NCBI GenBank assembly: GCA_037903475.1
Contig: JBAJFG010000030.1
Coordinates: 1,240,001 to 1,304,000 of the forward strand
DNA from: Ancylostoma caninum
Taxonomy: Eukaryota; Nematoda; Chromadorea; Rhabditida; Ancylostomatidae
Length of the DNA stretch: 64,000 bases
Direction of reading: 5' to 3'
Shown: positions 57,830 through 64,000 of the stretch, piece by piece
Position numbering within the stretch: the first letter of the stretch is position 1
Layout: each line of letters begins with the position of its first letter
Translations under genes and position numbers: made by a program
Notes under the pieces: model-generated
Databases searched by the model: none
The model's input: the letters and a program-made list of their open reading frames with translations, nothing else
What the model was told of the DNA's origin: nothing

Positions 57830-59455
57830 CGGCGCACCCTTATCACACCGCCGTTGGACCCGACTCCAGGCGTTTCCCCACTTTTGGACGCCGGCGCACC
57901 TTTATCACACCGTTGGACCCGACTCCAGGGGTTTCCCCACTTTTGGACGCCGGCGCACCTTTATCACACCGTTGGACCCGACTCCAGGGGTTTCCCCACT
58001 TTTGGACGCCGGCGCACCCTTATCACACCGTTGGACCCGACTCCAGGCGTTTCCCCACTTCTGGACGCCGGCGCACCCTTATCACACCGTTGGACCCGAC
58101 TCCAGGCGTTTCCCCACTTTTGGACGCCGGCGCACCCTTATCACACCGTTGGACCCGACTCCAGGCGTTTCCCCACTTTTGGACGCCGGCGCACCTTTAT
58201 CACACCGTTGGACCCGACTCCAGGCGTTTCCCCACTTTTGGACGCCGGCGCACCCTTATCACACCGTTGGACCCGACTCCAGGCGTTTCCCCACTTTTGG
58301 ACGCCGGCGCACCCTTATCACACCGTTGGACCCGACTCCAGGCGTTTCCCCACTTTTGGACGCCGGCGCACCTTTATCACACCGTTGGACCCGACTCCAG
58401 GCGTTTCCCCACTTTTGGACGCCGGCGCACCTTTATCACACCGTTGGACCCGACTCCAGGCGTTTCCCCACTTTTGGACGCCGGCGCACCCTTATCACAC
58501 CGTTGGACCCGACTCCAGGCGTTTCCCCACTTCTGGACGCCGGCGCACCTTTATCACACCGTTGGACCCGACTCCAGGCGTTTCCCCACTTTTGGACGCC
58601 GGCGCACCTTTATCACACCGTTGGACCCGACTCCAGGCGTTTATCACACCACTTTTTGGACGCCGGCGCTGGACCCGACTCCAGGCGTTTCCCCACTTTT
58701 GGACGCCGGCGCACCCTTATCACACCGTTGGACCCGACTCCAGGCGTTTCCCACTTTTGGACGCCGGCGCACCTTTATCACACCGTTGGACCCGACTCCA
58801 GGCGTTTCCCCACTTTTGGACGCCGGCGCACCTTTATCACACCGTTGGACCCGACTCCAGGCGTTTCCCCACTTTTGGACGCCGGCGCACCTTTATCACA
58901 CCGTTGGACCCGACTCCAGGCGTTTCCCCACTTTTGGACGCCGGCGCTCCCTTATCACACCGTTGGACCCGACTCAGGCTTTTCCCCACTTTGGACGCCG
59001 GCGCACCCTTATCACACCGTTGGACCCGACTCCAGGCGTTTCCCCACTTTTGGACGCCGGCGCACCTTTATCACACCGTTGGACCCGACTCCAGGCTTTT
59101 CCCCACTTTTGGACGCCGGCGCACCTTTATCACACCGTTGGACCCGACTCCAGGCTTTTCCCCACTTTTGGACGCCGGCGCTTTATCCCGTTGGACCCGA
59201 CTTTTGGACGCCGGCGCACCCTTATCACACCGTTGGACCCGACTCCAGGCGTTTCCCCACTTTTGGACGCCGGCGCACTCTTATCACACCGTTGGACCCG
59301 ACTCCAGGCGTTTCCCCACTTCTGGACGCCGGCGCACCTTTATCACACCGTTGGACCCGACTCCAGGCGTTTCCCCACTTTTGGACGCCGGCGCACTCTT
59401 ATCACACCGTTGGACCCGACTCCAGGCTTTTCCCCACTTTTGGACGCCGCCGCAT
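57830..59455 (+). repeat. 59-bp satellite, about 27 copies, open in all three forward frames
   Basis: The unit has the key words gccggcgcac, ctttatcacaccgttggacc, cgactccaggcgtttcccca and cttttggac. Lines of 60 bases shift by one per line, fixing the period at 59. Variants are mainly cctta/cttta and tttgg/tctgg. A few units are truncated (about 58650-58680, 58735-58760, 58970-58995, 59175-59205). Because 59 is not divisible by 3 and the unit has no forward stop in any frame, all three forward frames stay open for 549-580 codons. Each encodes the same 59-residue cycle in a different phase. I regard it as non-coding satellite until expression is shown. Confidence 0.95.
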
Positions 59456-59759
59456 CCTCCACACCGCGGTGCACTCACCGCTCTCCACTTCCCCATCCTT
59501 TAGAGCTTCTCTTCATTCTTTGAACCTCACCATACCCGTCCCTATCATCTTGTTGACCTCGTAATCACCATCACTGGCCAATCAGGGAATTTCTTTCTGA
59601 CACACACACACACGTGACAGACGAAGTAAGCCCGTTATTATAAGTCATGATAAGATGAGATTATTTACATGAGAAAAGTTTCGGGAAAAATCCCTGATAC
59701 TTGCTCGTTCCTGTGCCAGTCCATCGAACACGTTTTGGCTATAAGTCATACTTGGAAAT
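59456..59759. other. Spacer between two tandem arrays
   Basis: Contains a short (CA)n run near 59600-59611 and unique sequence. No gene was recognised. Confidence 0.4.
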
Positions 59760-60300
59760 TCCACCTGGTCTCAGACGGCGTAACCCGGCTTTGGATGTTT
59801 CACCTCTTCTCAGACGTTTATTCCTGACCTCAGTCTTTCCAACCCGGCCTTAGACGTTTCAACCCGATCTCAGTCGTATTATCCCGGCCTAAGACGTTTT
59901 AAGTTACCTCATATTCTTTTTTCTGATCTTTCTTTCATTCTTTCCATCCCGGCGCTAAACGTTTTAACCCGATCTCAGTCGTTTTGACCCGGCCTTGAAA
60001 TTTTTGCCTTGTCTCAGATGGTTTTCTCTGATCTCAGGACGATTTACCTGGCCTTAGATATTTTAACCCGATCTCAATCGTTTTAACCCGGCCTTCGACA
60101 TTTTGCCTTGTCTCAGATGGTTTTTTTCTGACCTCATTCGTTTTATCTGGCGCTAAATATTTTAAGTCAATCTCAGTCGCTTTAACTCGGCAATAAACTT
60201 TTGCCTTATCCCAGATGGTTTTTTTCTGATCTCACTCGTTTTACCCGGCCTTAAGTAGGTTAACTCGATTTCCGCAGTGGTTTTTCCTGGCCTTGGAGAT
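59760..60300. repeat. Degenerate minisatellite, about 20- and 40-bp units
   Basis: Alternating half-units of the type ttttaacccgatctcagtcg and ttttaacccggccttagacg recur with heavy divergence and small length changes. The array is older and more decayed than the adjacent 59-bp satellite. Confidence 0.75.
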
Positions 60301-60639
60301 GTTCTACTCAGTTTTGAAATGCTTATTTTTTGCATCATATCACGCATTTTCTATAGCTCGTTATTGGAATGCTAATTGAATTATCTACTACTTGTCTTTT
60401 CCTTTACTTATTTGATTTTATACAGTTTTGCCTTATTCTGGTATGTTCTGGGCGATTGTCCTGTATTTTTAGAATATTTGTTATTGTTTTTTTATCATTT
60501 TTGCATGTTATTGCCCTAGTTTTTCCTGTTAATTTGGTCATGTTGAAGAATAGAATATTTAGAAGTTTTGTTGCCTGTATTCTATTGTTTTTACATGGAT
60601 AATGAAGTTTTTCATCGTTTTTACGCTGTAAAACACGTT

Positions 60640-61240
60640 ATTTAGGGTTTTGAAGGTAGCAGGCCCGCGAGCCTGTATGGGGTACCCCAAAGGCCCGCGG
60701 ACCTGTGTGGCAGCACAGTTCCCCCAGGAAAACTCTATTGTAGGGCAACAAAAACCGTTTAATAGGGCTACGAAATCGTTCACTCTGGTGCTAGAGTTCT
60801 GAAAAACCGGGCATATAGATCCCCATGATTACGACGATTTTGCAGCTCACCTTGAAAAGACAGGCGAGGTGAGCTGCTGTAGGACGAGAACAGTGCTGGC
60901 CCAGTGTCTGAGTTGGAGAGCTGCAGAGGTGACTTTGCTTGATCAGGAGTGCTAATCAGCGCGCCCTACTACTGCCGATATGGTCGCCCTACTAGTGCTG
61001 AATTTTGCAGCCCTTTAGCAGGATTGTCCTGATAGTGTGGCCCCTGAGGTGCTGCTAATTTCGACCTTCTAGCCCTAGAGTACTGAAAATGTGTAGCCCT
61101 AGGCGCCGCAAACTTGGGTACGAAACGGCCTTTCTAGCCCCACAGTTCTGATATTGCCGCTCGCTAGATGCTCCTTCAGAGATCCGCGGACCCCTACCGG
61201 TCTCGCAGGCCTAAGTGGTCACCGCGATAGTCTACCCAGC
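60640..61240. repeat. Degenerate tandem words around agccct...gctga
   Basis: Words such as ggcccgcg(a/g)(g/a)cctgt, tagccctaga and gtgctga/gtactga recur at irregular spacing of about 25-40 bp. The pattern fits a strongly decayed minisatellite. No ORF is credible here. Confidence 0.45.
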
Positions 61241-63229
61241 AAAATTACAAAATTTATTATTTCAATGAAAAACATGTCTTCGAAAAACATGACAGAAACA
61301 TGACCCAATGATTACAAAACTCATAGGACATAGTATGCTCTTCTAAAGAGGTGTAAGACACGCCATAGTCTCAAACTCACGCGAAGTTTATGACTTCAAA
61401 AAAAGTTGAGAAATAGCCAATCGCCCAAAGATGTGGAGATTGGCGAAAAAATTGCATAAACTTCGCGTGGTTACACTAGACGTTCAAAAAACATCACACA
61501 AATTACATTCAAAATTTGAGCAACTTGAGCACCTTCAAGTGGTTTTTGTGGAATCTCGTAGAACTTTTCTTAGATTTGCCTGAAACACACAAATTGGTCT
61601 TGTGCTTAATCGCTCATTTCTAAGACAAGTCTAGATATCTTCCCAGCGCCTGAGAAATGTGGTTATTAGGACATATGAAAGCTTGTTTCAAGATCTATTG
61701 AAAGAGTCAGAAATGGGAAATTTAGTCGACAACATAGACGACAAAGGTAACTCATGAAGTACTCACCTGTTCTGCGTGCCAGTGCTGGATTGAAGTGGTA
61801 TCTTTTTGTTACCTAATCATGCCTGGCCAGGTGATCGGTCGCCAAAAAACCACTTGTATCGTATGCGCAGACTATCGGCGAACACTTTGGTGCAGTAATT
61901 GCAACGTGATATAGTAGTTCGAAAAATTCATTTTGAGCGTCTAGATTTGCGAAATTGCACACTGTGAACCGTGCTAGCGGCCTGCGATGACTGTGCGAGA
62001 GGCCTACTGTGATCGTACGCCGCCCTGGCAGCAAGCACTCTGACCTTCATTGCACGGCGCTTGCAGGGCTCGAGTGCCTGAGTATGAACCTCGACAAACT
62101 TTTTCAGAGATCCCTTCTGAATAACCTACAGGTGCGGATGGATTCAGACCTCTGTTTAGATGTCCTTCTTAGGCCTATTGTTATTTTCGGGCTAACTCTA
62201 AATCAATTGGAAAAGTTCTACACGAGACCGAAGGCGTGTTTGAATTAGTAGTGGAAATCGCATCTTTGCAGGAGACATTCGCTGTTTACACAAACTGACT
62301 GGCTTGTTCGGAAGTCGCTGGTCGCATTAGCTACAGGAGAAAAATTCGCGATATTTGTATCTCGAAAGATTTTTGAAGACCAAGCGGCGCAAGTCCACGC
62401 GCATCTCCAACGAGAGGAAAGGATGCAATGTATACACATAACATAAAAAGTGCAATGATCCAAAAAAGGTTAAGCACATTCGCGACAAAGTGCTCAATCA
62501 GTTGACACGCGTGCTGCGAAGCGCTTAATTGCGTGCACAACAGGTTGAGTGCAAACGCGTGCGTAAGGGACAGCACGTGTCCCACGTGGCTCGCCATGCC
62601 AAAAACGTAAGGTCGCGAATGTGCCAAAATGATCAAAATAATAAGTATTAAGAACAACAGGAAAAACACATACCCATTACCAACTCACGGATCTGCTGTT
62701 GGGAGTCCCAGAAACTACATTGAACATATCATCGAAATATCCCAGCATCGCGTCACCAATACCGAAGTGGATGGGAGAATTTCCGAGATAATCTTCTAGC
62801 AATCCCTCGCGGAAGTCAGATTCTTATTGTTACCAACAAAACACGACATCGATTGAATATACTCAATCGTGCTGCTCTGTGTTTGTGAGAGTTGAGGGTG
62901 TGCTCTGCCGGGCCAAAGCTAGAGGTTTTTTGCTGCGCGTTCTACAAGTTCGATGCCTTCTCTACTCCGCAATCGCAGTTCTGCTACAAAAGAGCTACCT
63001 AGCTCTTATGCACTGAGTGGATTCCAGAAGGACAGACGAGGCATAAACTACCTTTTGGCATTGAAGTCCTAGAAGAAACACATGCATAGATTAAAGGAAC
63101 AGATACAAGCTGACAGAGGGGGCACGACTAAGAAGATAAGCCAAAAGAAGAATGGTATGAAAACCAGGAAATTATGTAGATGACAATGTAGAAGTATTAA
63201 TGTAGGCAGAACACTTAAGGTGGACCAAC
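61241..63229. other. Right-hand intergenic stretch
   Basis: Apart from the hairpin at 61378-61457 I see no identifiable gene, RNA or repeat. Short ORFs lack coding features. Confidence 0.4.
61378..61457. repeat. Hairpin with two nested inverted pairs
   Basis: cacgcgaagtttatg is mirrored by cataaacttcgcgtg, and between them agccaatcgcc is mirrored by the word ggagattggcg. The total span is about 80 bp with a short central loop. Confidence 0.7.
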
Positions 63230-63460
63230 TGGCGGAAGCAGTACTGGATACATCTCTGACTTGGCGTCTAGGAAACGAAATCTCGAAATTTTGACTGATA
63301 TGAGGACGATATTTCTTGATGTGAGCACAGTGACGCGCACCATGGTACCTACAGAGTGGTCCAGAATTGGTAAGACTCACCAACAGATCCATACCTGGCG
63401 TTGGCGTTAAAAAGCAAGATGAAAATTCTGATTTCATCATGGTATTTCTCATTGATCTAG
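63230..63460 (-). CDS. Candidate pair of coding exons, unknown
   Basis: On the minus strand, a tttctag acceptor near 63470 is followed by a block with EKYHDEIRIFILLFNANA ending at a gtatgg donor. After a 46-bp intron ending ctgtag comes a block reading GARHCAHIKKYRPHISQNFE and ISFPRRQVRDVSS. The two join in phase. Start, end and family are not seen, so this may be an internal part of a gene or a decayed copy. Confidence 0.3.
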
Positions 63461-64000
63461 AAACGAATCTTTCCAAATATCTTATGAAATCTCTCATCAC
63501 CAACGACAAAAGACTTAATGAAACCTAAGCGTGCTCCTGCGATTGCGCAGGTTGTCTCTGTACAGGTAATCCCACGTTTGGAAGAGTTTGAGCTGAAAAT
63601 TGAACGATTTACTCAGATTAAAATCAGATATTTTCTTTGGTTTGATACCATAGTGAGGAATCGGTACGAATCAATACTGAAAATAGTAATTAGAAGGAAG
63701 TGGGAGTGACTTCCTATGCAGAAACGGCGTAACAACGTCCTTGAGGGCTGTTTCTTGTTTTTTCTCCAGTCTTTCACAATGAATTTCATGATTTTATGTT
63801 CAGCATTCATTGATATTATCTAGGACATGAAAGTACTCTCTGCTCGGTGAGTCACCATCATTTGCCTCGGAGGTTAAGCGTAATCGCGATATGTGCGCGC
63901 ACAGCTACGCGACTCCATCTCGTCACATTGCTGCATTCTTCTAGGCAATCAGAATTGGCAATTTAAAAACCGGGCAAAAAAAACTTGAAACTGAATACAT
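63461..64000. other. Right edge of window
   Basis: AT-rich sequence. A short plus-strand ORF starts at 63518 (MKPKRAPAIAQVVSVQ) and has a gtaatc donor-like site at its 16th codon, which could mark a first exon running out of the window. The support is weak. Confidence 0.2.

Noticed and set aside
57830..59455. Possible CRISPR array
   Set aside because: The units are directly contiguous with no variable spacers, and the window is eukaryotic.
57820..59564. Three overlapping plus-strand ORFs of 549-580 codons
   Set aside because: All are the same 59-bp satellite read in three phases. There is no ATG-led start, no signal peptide and no splice context.

Overview
The window looks like a gene-poor, repeat-rich piece of a parasitic nematode genome. 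A strongylid (hookworm-like) worm is my best guess, but this is an inference and no species marker was seen. The base composition is AT-rich. The evidence for a nematode is a typical three-exon cuticle collagen gene, a secreted C-type lectin with short worm-style introns, a 7TM receptor whose ATG sits just behind a trans-splice-like acceptor, a mariner element, Penelope-like and LINE retroelement fragments, and many short inverted-repeat elements. I saw no bacterial gene, operon or CRISPR array.

Layout. 1-984 holds a reverse transcriptase coding part on the minus strand that runs off the left edge. 1.4-9 kb is repeats and decayed sequence. 9.2-13.2 kb holds a ten-exon 7TM receptor gene (minus), reconstructed with every intron phase in agreement. 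13.85-14.56 kb is the 3' end of a dead LINE. 14.8-16.2 kb holds exons of a second probable 7TM protein (minus). 16.9-25 kb is mostly repeats. 25.2-27 kb has a compact three-exon gene of unknown function (minus) with a lysine-rich candidate exon behind it. 27-34 kb is intergenic, with repeats and recurring GC-box-like motifs. 34.5-35.6 kb holds the cuticle collagen gene (minus). 35.9-36.6 kb has relics of a GIY-YIG endonuclease and another retroelement. 37.4-39 kb has a full-length but dead mariner inserted in a duplicated sequence. 43.3-47.5 kb holds coding blocks of a large membrane protein gene (minus), interrupted by a degenerate GACA repeat. 51.6-53.8 kb holds the C-type lectin gene (minus), whose first intron carries a foldback element with a tRNA-like core. 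55.5-56.8 kb holds a plus-strand gene or pseudogene. 57.8-59.5 kb is a 59-bp satellite open in all three forward frames. 59.7-61.2 kb has two further degenerate tandem arrays.

The recognisable genes do not form one pathway. They are secreted, surface or sensory products (collagen, lectin, receptors) typical of nematode chromosome arms. The most interesting structures are the foldback elements: a 472-bp near-perfect palindrome within a TTAA-bounded family, the tRNA-like foldback family, the frame-neutral satellite, and the datable nested mariner. All protein names rest on motif recognition by eye. No database search was run.
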